In this document: piece after piece, positions 37,212 through 49,436 of the stretch | Layout: each line of letters starts with the position of its first letter | Position numbering within the stretch: position 1 is the stretch's first letter | Program-made: the position numbers and the translations under genes | Notes under the pieces: generated by a model | What the model was told of the DNA's origin: nothing | The model's input: only the letters and a program-made list of their open reading frames with translations | Databases searched by the model: none | Assembly (NCBI RefSeq): GCF_019166065.1 | Contig: NZ_JAHTBN010000002.1 | Coordinates: forward strand, 372,001 to 436,000 | Source of the DNA: Candidimonas humi | GTDB lineage: Bacteria > Pseudomonadota > Gammaproteobacteria > Burkholderiales > Burkholderiaceae_B | Reading direction: 5' to 3' | Length of the DNA: 64,000 nucleotides

Positions 37212-38594
37212 ATGAGCACAAGGGCACATTCCGCGCAGCCCATGCGTCCCGAAGACGAGCGCCTCGGGCTGGGCGCGAACATCGCCTATGGATTCCAGCA
37301 CGTGCTGACCATGTACGGCGGCATCATCGCCGTGCCGCTGATCGTGGGCCAGGCCGCGGGCCTGCCCGCCGCGGAGATCGGCGTGCTGGTGGCCTCGTGC
37401 CTGTTCATGGGCGGCCTGGCCACCTTGCTGCAGACCCTGGGCCTGCCCTGGTTCGGCTGCCGGCTGCCGCTGGTGCAGGGGGTTTCCTTTGCCAGCGTCG
37501 CGACCATCGTCGCCATCCTCAAGGCGGGCGGCGGCATCCAGTCGGTGTTCGGGGCCGTCATGGTCGCCGCCCTGCTGGGCCTGCTGATCACGCCGATATT
37601 TTCCAAGGTCATCAAGTTCTTCCCGCCGCTGGTCACCGGCTCGGTCATCACCGTCATCGGCCTGTCGCTGATGCCGGTGGCCGCGCACTGGGCGATGGGC
37701 GGCAGCCCGCGCGCGCCCGGCTACGGCAGCATGGCCAACATCGGCCTGGCGGCGCTTACGCTGGCGATCGTGCTGTCGCTGAGCAAGCTCGGCAGCGCGG
37801 CCATATCGCGCCTGTCGATACTGCTGTCCATGATCGTCGGGACGGTGATCGCGGTGCTCTGCGGCCTGGCGGATTTTTCCGGCGTCGCGAACGGGCCCGT
37901 CTTCGCGCCGCCCAGCCTGTTCCACTTCGGCATGCCGCAATTCGACGTGGCCGCCATCGTCTCGATGTTCATCGTCATACTGGTGGTGCTGGTGGAAACC
38001 TCGGCCGACATCCTGGCGGTGGGCGACATCATCGGCGCCGACATCGATGCGCGCCGCCTGGGAGACGGCTTGCGCGCTGACATGATATCCAGCGCGGTGG
38101 CGCCGGTGTTCGGCTCGTTCACGCAAAGCGCCTTCGCCCAGAACGTCGGGCTGGTGGCCGTGACCGGCATCAAGAGCCGCTACGTGGTAGCGTTCAGCGG
38201 CGTGATCCTGCTGGTGCTGGGCATGCTGCCCGTCATGGGCCGGGTGATCGCCTGCGTGCCGCCCGCAGTGCTGGGCGGCGCGGGCGTGGTGCTGTTCGGC
38301 ACGGTGGCCGCCAGCGGCATCCGCACCCTGGCCAAGGTCCGCTACGAAGGCAATATGAACCTGATCATCGTCGCCACGGCGGTGGGCTTCGGCATGATAC
38401 CGATAGCGGCGCCCGACTTCTACGCGCACTTCCCGCGTTGGGTCGCCACCATCTTCCATTCGGGCATCAGCTCGACCGCCATCATGGCGGTGCTGCTGAA
38501 CCTGGTGTTCAATCACCTGCGCCTGGGCAACCCCGAAGAGCCCTCGGTCTTCGCCGCTGGCACGCAGCGCATCATCAAGGAAATCGCCGAATGA
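37212..38594 (+). CDS. NCS2/NAT family xanthine/uric acid permease
   Basis: A 460-residue, about 14-helix symporter of the nucleobase-ascorbate transporter family (XanQ, UacT, PucK). The NAT signature QNVGLVAVTG begins at residue 310, and an acidic VETSADILAVGD segment typical of TM8 precedes it. It should import xanthine or uric acid with H+ and is monocistronic, ending in a bidirectional terminator. It opens the purine/glyoxylate part of the window. Confidence 0.9.
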   Translation: MSTRAHSAQPMRPEDERLGLGANIAYGFQHVLTMYGGIIAVPLIVGQAAGLPAAEIGVLVASCLFMGGLATLLQTLGLPWFGCRLPLVQGVSFASVATIVAILKAGGGIQSVFGAVMVAALLGLLITPIFSKVIKFFPPLVTGSVITVIGLSLMPVAAHWAMGGSPRAPGYGSMANIGLAALTLAIVLSLSKLGSAAISRLSILLSMIVGTVIAVLCGLADFSGVANGPVFAPPSLFHFGMPQFDVAAIVSMFIVILVVLVETSADILAVGDIIGADIDARRLGDGLRADMISSAVAPVFGSFTQSAFAQNVGLVAVTGIKSRYVVAFSGVILLVLGMLPVMGRVIACVPPAVLGGAGVVLFGTVAASGIRTLAKVRYEGNMNLIIVATAVGFGMIPIAAPDFYAHFPRWVATIFHSGISSTAIMAVLLNLVFNHLRLGNPEEPSVFAAGTQRIIKEIAE

Positions 38595-38740
38595 GCGCGG
38601 CGTGGAAGTAGCAGTGCTTCCTTGTAGCTTCCGTGTATGTGTCGATCCTGAACGTGGAATCGAAGCGCAGGCGCTGCGCATAATGCCGGCAAGCGCCGCC
38701 GGCCAGGTGCGCAGTTGATATGGAATGGAATAAATGCAAA

Positions 38741-38759
38741 GGGGCGGCATGGCCGCCCC
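38741..38759. terminator. Bidirectional terminator between purine permease and glcB
   Basis: A perfect 8-bp stem GGGGCGGC / GCCGCCCC with a 3-nt loop, flanked by AAA on the left and a T-rich sequence on the right, sits between the convergent permease and malate synthase genes. Confidence 0.7.
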
Positions 38760-38812
38760 GTGCTTTGCCTGGCCGGCAGGCGGCTCGCGCCGCGCTGCCG
38801 GTTTGCAACTGA

Positions 38813-40981
38813 CTATGCCGACTGCTGCGCCTTCACTTGCTGGCGCCAGCGATGCAGCAGCGGCTCGGTATAGCCATTGGGCTGTTCCAGGCCCTTGAAC
38901 ACCAGGTCGCAAGCGGCCTTGAAGGCGGCGGAGGTGTCGAAGTGCCCCGCCATCGGCCGGTAGGCCGGGTCGCCCGCGTTCTGTGCGTCGACCACCGCCG
39001 CCATGCGCTGCATGGTTGCGCGGATCTGTTCGGCCGTGACCACCCCGTGGCGCAGCCAGTTGGCCATGTGCTGGCTGGAGATGCGCAGCGTGGCGCGGTC
39101 TTCCATCAGGCCCACGTTGTGGATGTCGGGCACCTTGGAGCAGCCTATGCCCTGGTCGACCCAGCGCACCACATAGCCCAGTATGCCTTGCGAATTATTG
39201 TCCAGCTCTTCCTGGATTTCTTGCGCCGACCACTGCGCTTTTTCCACTACCGGTATGGTGAGCAGCTTGTCGAGCAGCGGCTCGGACTTGCCTTCCATGC
39301 TCTTTTGCACTGCCTGCACATCGACCTGGTGATAGTGCAGCGCGTGCAGCGTGGCTGCCGTGGGCGAGGGCACCCAGGCGGTGTTGCCGCCGGCGCGCAG
39401 CTGGGCTGCTTTTTGCGCCAGCATGTCGGCCATCAGGTCGGGCATGGCCCACATGCCCTTGCCGATCTGCGCCTGGCCGCGCAGGCCGCATTCCAGGCCG
39501 GTCTGCACATTGTTGCGCTCGTAGGCGTCGATCCAGGCGCTGCGCTTCATGTCGCCCTTGCGCACCATCGGGCCGGCTTCCATCGAGGTGTGCATTTCGT
39601 CGCCGGTGCGGTCCAGGAAGCCGGTGTTGATGAAGGCCACGCGCGTGCTCGCCTGGGCGATGCAGGCCTTCAGGTTGGCGCTGGTGCGGCGCTCTTCGTC
39701 CATGATGCCCATCTTCAACGTGTCGGCCGGCAGGCCCAGCAATTGCTCGGTGCGCGTGAAGAGTTCGCTGGCGAAAGCCACTTCGGCCGGACCGTGCATC
39801 TTGGGCTTGACGATATAGATCGAGCCGGTGCGCGAATTGCCGCGGCGCTGCATGTCGTGCAGCGCGATCAGCGAGGTGCAGACGGCGTCCAGTATGCCTT
39901 CCGGGACTTCCTGGCCTTGCCCGTCGAGCACCGCAGGATTGGTCATCAGGTGGCCGACGTTGCGGATGAACATCAGCGAGCGGCCATGCAGTTTCTGGGT
40001 CTGGCCCTGCGGGTCGAGATACTCGCGGTCGGCGTTCAGGGCGCGGGTGAAGGTCTTGCCGCTCTTGGTGACCTGTTCGGTGAGCGTACCTTGCATCAGG
40101 CCCAGCCAGTTGCGGTAGGCCAGCACCTTGTCGTCGGCATCGACGGCCGCGATCGAGTCCTCGCAGTCCATGATGGTGGTGATCGCCGCCTCGAGCAGCA
40201 GGTCCTTGACGCCGGCGGCGTCCTGCTTGCCTATGAAGTGGTTCTTGTCGATCTGGATTTCGAAGTGCAGGCCGTTGTGGCGCAGCACGATGGCTTGCGG
40301 CGCCTGCGCATCGCCGCGGTGGCCCGCGAACAAAGTGGTGTCGGCCAGCCCGGTGGCGGCGCCGCCTTGCAACGTCACCACCAGCGCGCCCTGCGCCACG
40401 GCGTAGCCGGTGGCGTCCTTGTGCGAGCCTTGCGCGAGCGGCGCGTATTGGTCCAGGAAGGCGCGGGCGTAGGCGATGACCTTGGCGCCGCGCACCGGGT
40501 TGTAGGCGCCGGCGCGCGTGGCGCCGTCGTCCTCGGGTATGGCGTCGGTGCCGTACAGCGCATCGTACAGGCTGCCCCAGCGTGCATTGGCGGCGTTCAG
40601 CGCATAGCGCGCATTGGTGATGGGCACGACCAGTTGCGGGCCGGCCTGGCGGGTGATTTCGGTGTCGACCTTGGTGGTCTTGACGGCCACGTGCGACGGC
40701 GCTGCCTGCAGGTAGCCGATGCCGCGCAGGAATTCCTGGTAGGCGGCGGCATCCTTGACGGGGCCGGGATGCTCGCGGTACCAGGCGTCGAGTTCCGCCT
40801 GCAGGCGGTCGCGCTCGGCCAGCAGTGCGCGGTTCTTCGGAGCCAGATCGTGCACCAGCGCATCGAAGCCCGCCCAGAAGGCGCCGGCGTCCAGGCCCGT
40901 GCCCGGTAGTGCTTCCTGTTCTATGAATTGGTGCAGCACCTTGGCGACTTGCAGCCGCCCGCAGGAGATACGCTCGGTCAT
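38813..40981 (-). CDS. glcB: Malate synthase G
   Basis: A 722-residue enzyme, the length of E. coli GlcB (723). It condenses glyoxylate with acetyl-CoA to malate in the cytoplasm. Recognisable blocks are [32 protein letters not shown], the catalytic region [27 protein letters not shown], and [28 protein letters not shown] start it at the ATG at 40981; the frame extends upstream without support. Here it gives a second outlet for glyoxylate from purines besides gcl. Confidence 0.95.
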   Translation of the reverse strand: MTERISCGRLQVAKVLHQFIEQEALPGTGLDAGAFWAGFDALVHDLAPKNRALLAERDRLQAELDAWYREHPGPVKDAAAYQEFLRGIGYLQAAPSHVAVKTTKVDTEITRQAGPQLVVPITNARYALNAANARWGSLYDALYGTDAIPEDDGATRAGAYNPVRGAKVIAYARAFLDQYAPLAQGSHKDATGYAVAQGALVVTLQGGAATGLADTTLFAGHRGDAQAPQAIVLRHNGLHFEIQIDKNHFIGKQDAAGVKDLLLEAAITTIMDCEDSIAAVDADDKVLAYRNWLGLMQGTLTEQVTKSGKTFTRALNADREYLDPQGQTQKLHGRSLMFIRNVGHLMTNPAVLDGQGQEVPEGILDAVCTSLIALHDMQRRGNSRTGSIYIVKPKMHGPAEVAFASELFTRTEQLLGLPADTLKMGIMDEERRTSANLKACIAQASTRVAFINTGFLDRTGDEMHTSMEAGPMVRKGDMKRSAWIDAYERNNVQTGLECGLRGQAQIGKGMWAMPDLMADMLAQKAAQLRAGGNTAWVPSPTAATLHALHYHQVDVQAVQKSMEGKSEPLLDKLLTIPVVEKAQWSAQEIQEELDNNSQGILGYVVRWVDQGIGCSKVPDIHNVGLMEDRATLRISSQHMANWLRHGVVTAEQIRATMQRMAAVVDAQNAGDPAYRPMAGHFDTSAAFKAACDLVFKGLEQPNGYTEPLLHRWRQQVKAQQSA

Positions 40982-41262
40982 GTTTTTCCTTCTCGTCGGA
41001 TGGTCAGTAATTTCTAAACCGGCTGTCGCGGCCATGCGTATCCCGCGCTGTCCGGCCGTTCGAGGCGGATAGCCCGATGTCGTTTGCGGTGCCTGCTGCG
41101 GGGGAGGCCGGGTACGCCAGACCGGATTGTTTTTAGAGGGCGCTGGTGGCGCGATCGTCACGCGTGATTATAGGACGTGTCGCGCAAGGCCATGCGGCGC
41201 CGGCCCCGGGCGGGGCTGGCGGGACGAGAGGGTAGAGAAGGAAACGGAGGCTGGATGTGGGT

Positions 41263-42735
41263 TCAGGCCGGCACGGGCTGCGACGCAGCCTCGCTGCCGA
41301 GCCCGGCGCCTGCCGCCGCGGCGTCTATCGTGGCCACGTGCAGCAGGTTGGTGCTGCCGCTGCGCCCGAACGGCAGCCCGGCGATCACGATGATGTCGTC
41401 CCGGTCGCGGGCCAGGCCGCTGCGCAGCGCGCACGCTGCGGCGTGCGCGGTGATGCCTGCCACGCTGTCGGGCTGCGGCTCGAAGTGCATGGGCAGCAGG
41501 CCCCAGGCCAGGCTCAACTGACGTGCTGTTTTCAGGTCGGGGGTCAGCGCCAGGATGGGGGTCGAGGGGCGTTCGCGGCTGGCGCGCAGTGCGCTGAATC
41601 CCGATGCGGTGTAGGCCACGGTGGCGGCCGGGCGCAGCAGCTCGGCCACGCGCCGCAGCGCGCAGCAGATCGCGTCGGGCGTGCTGGACGCGGCGGGGCT
41701 GTGGCTGGCGTCCAGTCCGGCGCGCCATGCCGGGTCGCGCTCGACCTCGCCGATGATGTCGGCCATGATGGCCACGGCCTGCGCCGGATACTGGCCGGAG
41801 GCCGATTCCGCCGACAGCATCACGGCGTCGGCGCCGCTGTAGATGGCGGTGGCCACGTCCGAGGCCTCGGCGCGCGTGGGCACCGGGGCCGAGATCATCG
41901 ATTCCAGCATCTGCGTGGCCACCACTACCGGCTTGCCGGCGGCGCGCGCCGCGCGCACGATGCGTTGCTGCAGCACCGGCACCTGCTGGGGCGGCATTTC
42001 CACGCCCAGGTCGCCGCGCGCCACCATGACGCCGTCGGCCCTGTCGATGATGGCTTGCAAGTGTTCGATGGCCGCCGGTTTTTCCAGCTTGGCCATGATG
42101 CGGGCGCGATCGCCTATCAGTACGCGCGCCTGTTCGATGTCCTCGGGGCGCTGCACGAAGGACAAGGCGACCCAGTCCACGCCCAGCGACAGGCCGAACT
42201 CCAGGTCGGTGCGGTCCTTGGCGGTGAGCGCGGAGATGGGCAGCACTACGCCAGGCACATTGACGCCCTTGCGGTCCGACAGCGGCCCGCCCGTCGCCAC
42301 GATGGTTTGCGCAAACCCGTCGCCGCAGCATTCCACGCGCAGGCGCAGCTTGCCGTCGTCCAGCAACAGCTCGGCGCCGGGCCGCAGCGCGGCGAAGATC
42401 TCGGGGTGCGGCAGGGGCACGCGGCTCGTATCGCCCTCGGCCGGGTCGAGATCCAGCCGCAGGGGCTGGCCGGCCCGCAGCACGATGCTGCCGCCGGCTA
42501 TGCGTCCGACGCGCAGCTTGGGGCCCTGCAGGTCCATCAGTACGCCGATGGGCCGGCCCAGCTCGGCTTCCAGCGCGCGCACGCTGTGCAGGCGCTGCGC
42601 GTGGTCTTCGTGGCTGCCGTGGCTGAAGTTGAGCCGGAACACATCGACACCGGCGCGGGCCAGCTCGCCGATGCGCTGCGGGCTGGAACTGGCGGGACCG
42701 AGCGTGGCCAGGATGCGGGCGCGGCGGAATGACAT
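41263..42735 (-). CDS. pyk: Pyruvate kinase
   Basis: A 490-residue pyruvate kinase, PEP + ADP to pyruvate + ATP. Visible motifs are RLNFSHGSHEDH near residue 33, DLQGPKLRVG, the active-site stretch IMAKLEKPAAIEHLQ, MVARGDLGVEMP and VATQMLESMI. The ATG at 42735 is the family start. It ends the gcl-hyi-glxR-ttuD-pyk order known from Pseudomonas, completing glycerate conversion to pyruvate. A 14-bp tandem repeat tract separates it from ttuD. Confidence 0.94.
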   Translation of the reverse strand: MSFRRARILATLGPASSSPQRIGELARAGVDVFRLNFSHGSHEDHAQRLHSVRALEAELGRPIGVLMDLQGPKLRVGRIAGGSIVLRAGQPLRLDLDPAEGDTSRVPLPHPEIFAALRPGAELLLDDGKLRLRVECCGDGFAQTIVATGGPLSDRKGVNVPGVVLPISALTAKDRTDLEFGLSLGVDWVALSFVQRPEDIEQARVLIGDRARIMAKLEKPAAIEHLQAIIDRADGVMVARGDLGVEMPPQQVPVLQQRIVRAARAAGKPVVVATQMLESMISAPVPTRAEASDVATAIYSGADAVMLSAESASGQYPAQAVAIMADIIGEVERDPAWRAGLDASHSPAASSTPDAICCALRRVAELLRPAATVAYTASGFSALRASRERPSTPILALTPDLKTARQLSLAWGLLPMHFEPQPDSVAGITAHAAACALRSGLARDRDDIIVIAGLPFGRSGSTNLLHVATIDAAAAGAGLGSEAASQPVPA

Positions 42736-42770
42736 GAGTATCTCCCTTGCGCAGGGGGCTTGCCCGGCGC

Positions 42771-42909
42771 GGTTCAGGACAATGGTTTCGGGACGGCGGA
42801 TTCGGGACATTGAGTTCAGGACACCGGGTTCAGGACACCGGGTTCAGGACATCGGATTCGAGATGCCGGGTTCGGACATCGGCTTCGATACATCGGATTC
42901 AGGCCACCA
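42771..42909. repeat. 14-bp tandem repeat tract between ttuD and pyk
   Basis: Ten degenerate copies of a 14-bp unit, consensus GGTTCAGGACACCG, run without gaps; units begin at 42771, 42785, 42799, 42813, 42827, 42841, 42855, 42869 (13 bp), 42882 and 42896. Two central units are identical apart from the first base. The tract fills most of the ttuD-pyk gap and its last unit covers the ttuD stop codon. It lies in the leader of pyk, 36 bp from its start codon. Confidence 0.85.
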
Positions 42910-44161
42910 GGATGGCGCGGAAATCGTTCACATTGGTCAGCGTGGGGCCGGTGACCAGCGAGTCGCCCAGGGCCTGGAAGAAGCCGTGGCCGTCGTTGTC
43001 GTCCAGGCTGGAACGCGCGTGCAGGCCGAGCCGGCGGGCGCGCTCCAGAGTGTCGGGCGCGGCGTAGGCGCCGGCGATCTCTTCCTGGCCGTCCACGCCG
43101 TCAGTGTCGGCGGCCAGGGCATGTATGCCCGGCGTGCCGTTCAGGGCCACCGCCAGGGACAGCAGGAATTCCACATTGCGTCCGCCGCGGCCGCTGCCGC
43201 GCACGGTGACGGTGGTTTCCCCGCCCGACAGCAGCACGCAGGGCGGGGCGATGGGCTGGCCGTGGCGGTGCGCCTGCAGGGCGATGCCGGCCATGGCCTT
43301 GCCCACGTCGCGTGCCTCGCCTTCGATGCTGTCGCCCAGGATGCAGGCGCGCACGCCGGCCCGTTCGGCGACGGCCGCGGCCGCTGCCAGCGCCATCTGC
43401 GGCGTGGCGAGCATATGCGTGCTGACGCCGCGCAAGCGGGCATCGCCCGGCTTGACCGTCTCGCCGGCGCCGCTTTCGAGCAGGCGTCTTGCAGCCGGCG
43501 GCAGTTCGATGGCATAGCGGGCGACGATCTGCAGCGCATCGGCGCAGGTGTCGGGGTCGGCCACGGTGGGCCCCGAGGCGATGTCGCGTTCCTGGTCGCC
43601 GGGGACGTCGGATATCAGCAAGTTCGCCACGCGGGCCGGATGGCAGGCCGCGGCCAGCCGGCCGCCCTTGATGGCCGACAGGTGGCGGCGCACGCAATTC
43701 ATTTCGGAAATGCTGGCGCCCGAGGCCAGCAGCGCCCGGTTGACGGCCTGCTTGTCGGCCAGGCCGAGGCCTGGCGCCGGCAGCGGCAGCAGCGACGAGC
43801 CGCCGCCCGACATCAGGCACACCGCCAGGTCATCGGCTCCCAGGCTGCGGGCCAGTTCCAGCATGCGCGCGGCCGCGCGGCCGCCGGCCTCGTCCGGCAC
43901 CGGATGCGCCGCCTCGACGATCTCGATGCGTGCGCACGGCACCGCATAGCCGTAGCGTGTGACCACCAGGCCTTCGAGAGGCCTGCGCCAAAGGCGTTCG
44001 AAGGCCTGGGCCATGGCGGCCGAGGCCTTGCCGGCGCCCAGCACCACGGTGCGTCCGGCCGGCGGGGCCAGCCGCAAGTCTTGCAGGCAATGGACCGGCT
44101 GGGCCGCGCGCACCGCGGCGGCGTACATGTCGGCGAGCAACTGGCGCGGCGCGATCTGCAT
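42899..44161 (-). CDS. ttuD: Glycerate 2-kinase (MOFRL family, hydroxypyruvate reductase/TtuD type)
   Basis: A 420-residue MOFRL-family enzyme that phosphorylates D-glycerate to 2-phosphoglycerate (older name hydroxypyruvate reductase TtuD). The N-terminal part has VLGAGKASAAMAQ and LMSGGGSSLLPLP, the C-terminal MOFRL motif reads GSGRGGRNVEFLLSLAVAL. It lies 21 bp after glxR in the same direction, so it takes the glycerate that GlxR makes and feeds pyruvate kinase through enolase. Confidence 0.92.
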   Translation of the reverse strand: MQIAPRQLLADMYAAAVRAAQPVHCLQDLRLAPPAGRTVVLGAGKASAAMAQAFERLWRRPLEGLVVTRYGYAVPCARIEIVEAAHPVPDEAGGRAAARMLELARSLGADDLAVCLMSGGGSSLLPLPAPGLGLADKQAVNRALLASGASISEMNCVRRHLSAIKGGRLAAACHPARVANLLISDVPGDQERDIASGPTVADPDTCADALQIVARYAIELPPAARRLLESGAGETVKPGDARLRGVSTHMLATPQMALAAAAAVAERAGVRACILGDSIEGEARDVGKAMAGIALQAHRHGQPIAPPCVLLSGGETTVTVRGSGRGGRNVEFLLSLAVALNGTPGIHALAADTDGVDGQEEIAGAYAAPDTLERARRLGLHARSSLDDNDGHGFFQALGDSLVTGPTLTNVNDFRAILVA

Positions 44162-44182
44162 GAGACTGTTTCCCGCTATGGC

Positions 44183-45067
44183 CTACTGGCCGATCTCGAA
44201 GTTGGCGGATTTTTCCAGTGCCCGCACCATGCCTGAATGATCCCAGCCTGCGCCGCCGTAGGCCGCGCAGGCATTGAACAGTTCCTGGGCCACGGCGGTG
44301 CTGGGCAGCGACACGCCGATCTGGCGTGCGGTGGTCAGCGCCAGGTTCAAGTCCTTCTGGTGCAGGGCGATGCGAAAACCGGGTTCGAAGCTGCGGTCGA
44401 CCATGCGCTGGCCGTGCACTTCCAGGATGCGCGAACTGGCGAAGCCGCCCATCAGCGCCTGGCGCACCTTGCCCGCATCGGCGCCGGCCTTGGAAGCCAG
44501 CAGCAGCGCCTCGCCCACGGCTTCGATGGTCAGCGCGACGATGATCTGGTTGGCCACTTTGGTGATCTGCCCGTCGCCGCTGCCGCCCACCAGCGTAATG
44601 TTCTTGCCCATCAGTTCGAACAGCGGCAGCATGGTGTCATAGGCCTTCTGGCTGCCGCCGACCATGATGGTCAGCGTGGCCGCCTTGGCGCCGACCTCGC
44701 CGCCGGAGACCGGCGCGTCCAGGTATGCGCAGCCCAGCTCGCCGATGCGGCGCGCGAAATCCTTGGTAGCCACCGGCGAGATCGAGCTCATGTCGACCAC
44801 GATCTTGCCGGGCGCAAGCCCCTCGGCCACGCCCTCGGGGCCGAACAGCGCGGCCTCTACGTGCGGGGTATCGGGCACCATGGTGATGATGATCTCGGCC
44901 TGGCGCGCGGCTTCGGCGGCGCTGGCGCAGTCGGTGGCGCCGGCTTCGCGCAGCGCCTGCGGCGTGCCTTCCAGGGTATGGGTGTACAGGCGATGGCCGC
45001 CCTTGATCAGGTTCAGCGCCATGGGTGCGCCCATGATGCCCAGGCCGATGAAGCCGATGTTTGCCAT
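44183..45067 (-). CDS. glxR: 2-hydroxy-3-oxopropionate (tartronate semialdehyde) reductase
   Basis: A 294-residue beta-hydroxyacid dehydrogenase that reduces tartronate semialdehyde to D-glycerate. The Rossmann start GFIGLGIMGAPMALNLIKGGH, substrate motif DAPVSGGEVGAKAATLTIMVGG and the catalytic lysine region GDGQITKVANQIIVAL are complete. It lies between hyi and ttuD; the 182-bp gap to hyi is the largest inside the operon. Confidence 0.95.
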   Translation of the reverse strand: MANIGFIGLGIMGAPMALNLIKGGHRLYTHTLEGTPQALREAGATDCASAAEAARQAEIIITMVPDTPHVEAALFGPEGVAEGLAPGKIVVDMSSISPVATKDFARRIGELGCAYLDAPVSGGEVGAKAATLTIMVGGSQKAYDTMLPLFELMGKNITLVGGSGDGQITKVANQIIVALTIEAVGEALLLASKAGADAGKVRQALMGGFASSRILEVHGQRMVDRSFEPGFRIALHQKDLNLALTTARQIGVSLPSTAVAQELFNACAAYGGAGWDHSGMVRALEKSANFEIGQ

Positions 45068-45249
45068 GTGTATCTCCGATGCGTGATGGGATGATGGGTT
45101 GAGAAGCTTGAATTTATGTAGAAGTAACGGTGGTATCCCGTGCGATGCCGCGGCCCTTTCCAGCCTGCCGGCAGGCCGCCTCGTGAGGACGGGCCTGCGC
45201 CGCCGAGCCGGGGCCTTGCGGCTCCTTCGTTTTGCGGACAGTCCCTGGG

Positions 45250-46056
45250 TCAGGCCGTGGCGGCCTCGGCTTGTAGGCCATAGCCCAGCGCCTCGAGCCA
45301 GCCCAGGCCGGCCTCGGTGGCTCCGGCAGGCTTGTATTCGCAGCCTATCCAGCCCTGGTAGCCGAGCGCGTCGATATGTTCGAGCAGCCAGCCGTAATGG
45401 ATTTCGCCGGTGCCGGGCTCATGGCGCCCGGGGTTGTCGGCAAGCTGTATGTGGCCGATGCGGTCCAGGTGGCCGGCGATGGTGTTGGCCAGCTCGCCTT
45501 CCATGCGCTGCGCGTGGTAGATGTCGTATTGCACCTGGATGTTGTCCGAGCCGGTCTCGGCGATGATGTCCAGGGCCTGGGCCGTGCGGCTCAGGTAGAA
45601 GCCGGGTATGTCGTAGGTGTTGATGGGCTCGATCAGCAGGCGTATGCCGAAGCGCCCCAGCTCGTCGGCGGCCAGCCGCAGGTTCTCGACGAAGGTGGCG
45701 CGCAGCGCTGCGGGGTCGGCGTCTTGCGGCGCGATGCCGGCCAGGCAGTTCAACTGCTTGCAGCCCAGGGCGTCGGCATACTCGATCGCGCGCGCCACGC
45801 CGTCGCGGAATTCGGCACGGCGCTCGGGCAGGCAGGCGATGCCGCGCTCGCCCTGTTCCCAATTGCCGGCGGGCAGGTTGTGCAGCACTTGCGTCAGGCC
45901 GTTGTCGCGCAGCCGCGCGGCCAGTTCCTGTTTGTCGTAGGCATAGGGAAACAGGAACTCCACGCCGCGAAAGCCCGAGCGGGCGGCCGCGTGGTAGCGG
46001 TCGAGAAAATCCAGTTCGGTGTACAGCATGGAAAGATTGGCGGCGAACTTCGGCAT
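45250..46056 (-). CDS. hyi: Hydroxypyruvate isomerase
   Basis: A 268-residue TIM-barrel isomerase (xylose isomerase-like AP-endonuclease 2 fold) that interconverts hydroxypyruvate and tartronate semialdehyde. Typical segments are KFAANLSMLYTELDFLDRYHAAARSGFRGVEFLFPY at the start, LIEPINTYDIPGFYLS and IQVQYDIYHAQRMEGEL with metal-ligand residues. It follows gcl by 205 bp and belongs to its operon. Confidence 0.93.
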   Translation of the reverse strand: MPKFAANLSMLYTELDFLDRYHAAARSGFRGVEFLFPYAYDKQELAARLRDNGLTQVLHNLPAGNWEQGERGIACLPERRAEFRDGVARAIEYADALGCKQLNCLAGIAPQDADPAALRATFVENLRLAADELGRFGIRLLIEPINTYDIPGFYLSRTAQALDIIAETGSDNIQVQYDIYHAQRMEGELANTIAGHLDRIGHIQLADNPGRHEPGTGEIHYGWLLEHIDALGYQGWIGCEYKPAGATEAGLGWLEALGYGLQAEAATA

Positions 46057-46261
46057 GGAAACTCCTTGCGGCTATGTTTGATATGGAAAAACGTAGGGGG
46101 GCGCCCATCGGCTGCTGACCAGGCATCCCCTTCCCCGGCTTGCTCATGCCCGCCGTGGCCCCGCCACGGCTGTGCTTCGCGCCTTCGCGGGCAGGCAGTC
46201 TTGCGGCCGCGCCGCGCCCCGTCCGGGGCGGGCTGCAGGCCCTGGTTTCTGCTACACGGCA

Positions 46262-48043
<1,782 letters not shown>

Positions 48044-48139
48044 GACTGCTCCCTTCAATGCTTGATGTGACTGCGTGATATGACGATGGGTGTAGCTCAG
48101 GATAGGGAAAAGCCGGGCCCGGGGGAATTGCCGTAGCCA

Positions 48140-48164
48140 TCGATACTGTCGATACTTTTAGTAT
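48140..48164. promoter_or_regulatory. Operator candidate in the gcl / LysR divergent region
   Basis: TCGATACT occurs twice with 9-bp period (48140 and 48149), and the second copy forms an inverted repeat ATACT-TTT-AGTAT (48152-48164). It is about 100 bp upstream of gcl in the 381-bp gap; nothing else in that gap looks like a gene. Confidence 0.45.
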
Positions 48165-48424
48165 GTTGTGGGCCGTCATGTGAGCCGCTGGCAGGTGCGT
48201 TTGGCTCCTTGCCCAGAGCCTTGCCGGTGGGTACCGGCCCGGCACTATATCTTGTGCTGGAGGCCGCTATACTTTCCCAAAACCCATGGTAGTGGCACCA
48301 TATACGGGTATTTCCGGGCTCGCTGCACAAGCGTTCGGCGAAGCTGGCTCGCAGCCGGGCGCGGCCTTGGCCCGTCGTCGGGACCTTATATGGTTTTCGT
48401 GATAATCCTTATAAAAGGTATGGA

Positions 48425-49336
48425 ATGGACCGCTACGCCGCGATACGCAGCTTCGTCCTGGTGGCGGAAAAAGGCAGCTTCGCCGCCGCCGCCCTGGCCG
48501 AGGGCGTGACCCCGGTGGTCATGGGCCGGCGCCTGAGCGCGCTGGAGCGCCAACTGGGCGTGCAGTTGCTGCATCGCTCCACCCGCGGCCTGGCCCTGAC
48601 CGAACTAGGCGAGCGCTACCTGGAAAGCTGCCAGCAGCTCGTGCGCGACTTCGCCTCCGCCGAAGAAGACGTGCGCAGCGGCGGCGGCGCCGTGAGCGGG
48701 CACCTGGTGGTTTCGGCGCCGGCCGCGTTCGGCCGGCGCCACATCGCCCCGCACGCGGCGGCGTTCCGCGCCAGCCATCCGGGCCTGCGGATGTCCTTCA
48801 ATTTCACCGACAGTGTGGTCGACGTGGTGCGCGAAGGCTACGACATGGCCGTACGCATCGGCGAAGTCCGCGACCCCAACTACGTTGCCGTCAAGCTCTT
48901 TCCCAACCGGCGCGTGGTCTGCGGCACGCCGGCCTATTTCGAGTTGCACGGCGTGCCGCGCGTACCCGAAGACCTGGCCCGCCACAATTGCCTGGCCTTC
49001 AACTTGCAGGGAGGCCAGCAGCGCGGCTGGACCTTCGTGCGCGACGGCCGGCCTTTCGCCGTGCGCGTCGACGGCGACCTGGCCTGCAACGACGGCGAGC
49101 TGCTGTACGACTGGGTCAGGCAAGGCCTGGGCGTGGGCTGGCGCTCGACTTGGGAAATCCAGGCCGAACTCAAGCGCGGCGAACTCATCACCGTGCTCGA
49201 CGACTACGCCCTGCCCGGCTACGACATCCAGGCCGTGTACCCCCAGCAGCGCTACCTGCCCGCCAAGGTGCGGCGCTTCATCGACTACCTGCGCGAGATC
49301 TATCGCCGCCCGGGCTATTGGGACGGCGAGTTGTAG
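48425..49336 (+). CDS. LysR family transcriptional regulator
   Basis: A 303-residue LysR regulator. The HTH (MDRYAAIRSFVLVAEKGSFAAAALAEGVTPVVMGRRLSALERQLGVQLL) has the alternative SPVVMGRRL-like recognition helix seen in AaeR/DsdC-like groups, and the effector domain follows. It is divergent from gcl and probably regulates the glyoxylate operon. Confidence 0.9.
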   Translation: MDRYAAIRSFVLVAEKGSFAAAALAEGVTPVVMGRRLSALERQLGVQLLHRSTRGLALTELGERYLESCQQLVRDFASAEEDVRSGGGAVSGHLVVSAPAAFGRRHIAPHAAAFRASHPGLRMSFNFTDSVVDVVREGYDMAVRIGEVRDPNYVAVKLFPNRRVVCGTPAYFELHGVPRVPEDLARHNCLAFNLQGGQQRGWTFVRDGRPFAVRVDGDLACNDGELLYDWVRQGLGVGWRSTWEIQAELKRGELITVLDDYALPGYDIQAVYPQQRYLPAKVRRFIDYLREIYRRPGYWDGEL

Positions 49337-49436
49337 GAGGGTGGCACGATGTGCCCTCGAGACACAGGTGTCAAGCTGATGCTCGGAGCAATAGCGGGTA
49401 TAGAGGGCGGCACCGCGCAGGCGGTATTCTTCTCGT

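Noticed and set aside
42771-42909. CRISPR array
   Set aside because: The units are 14 bp and directly contiguous with no spacers, so this is a tandem repeat.
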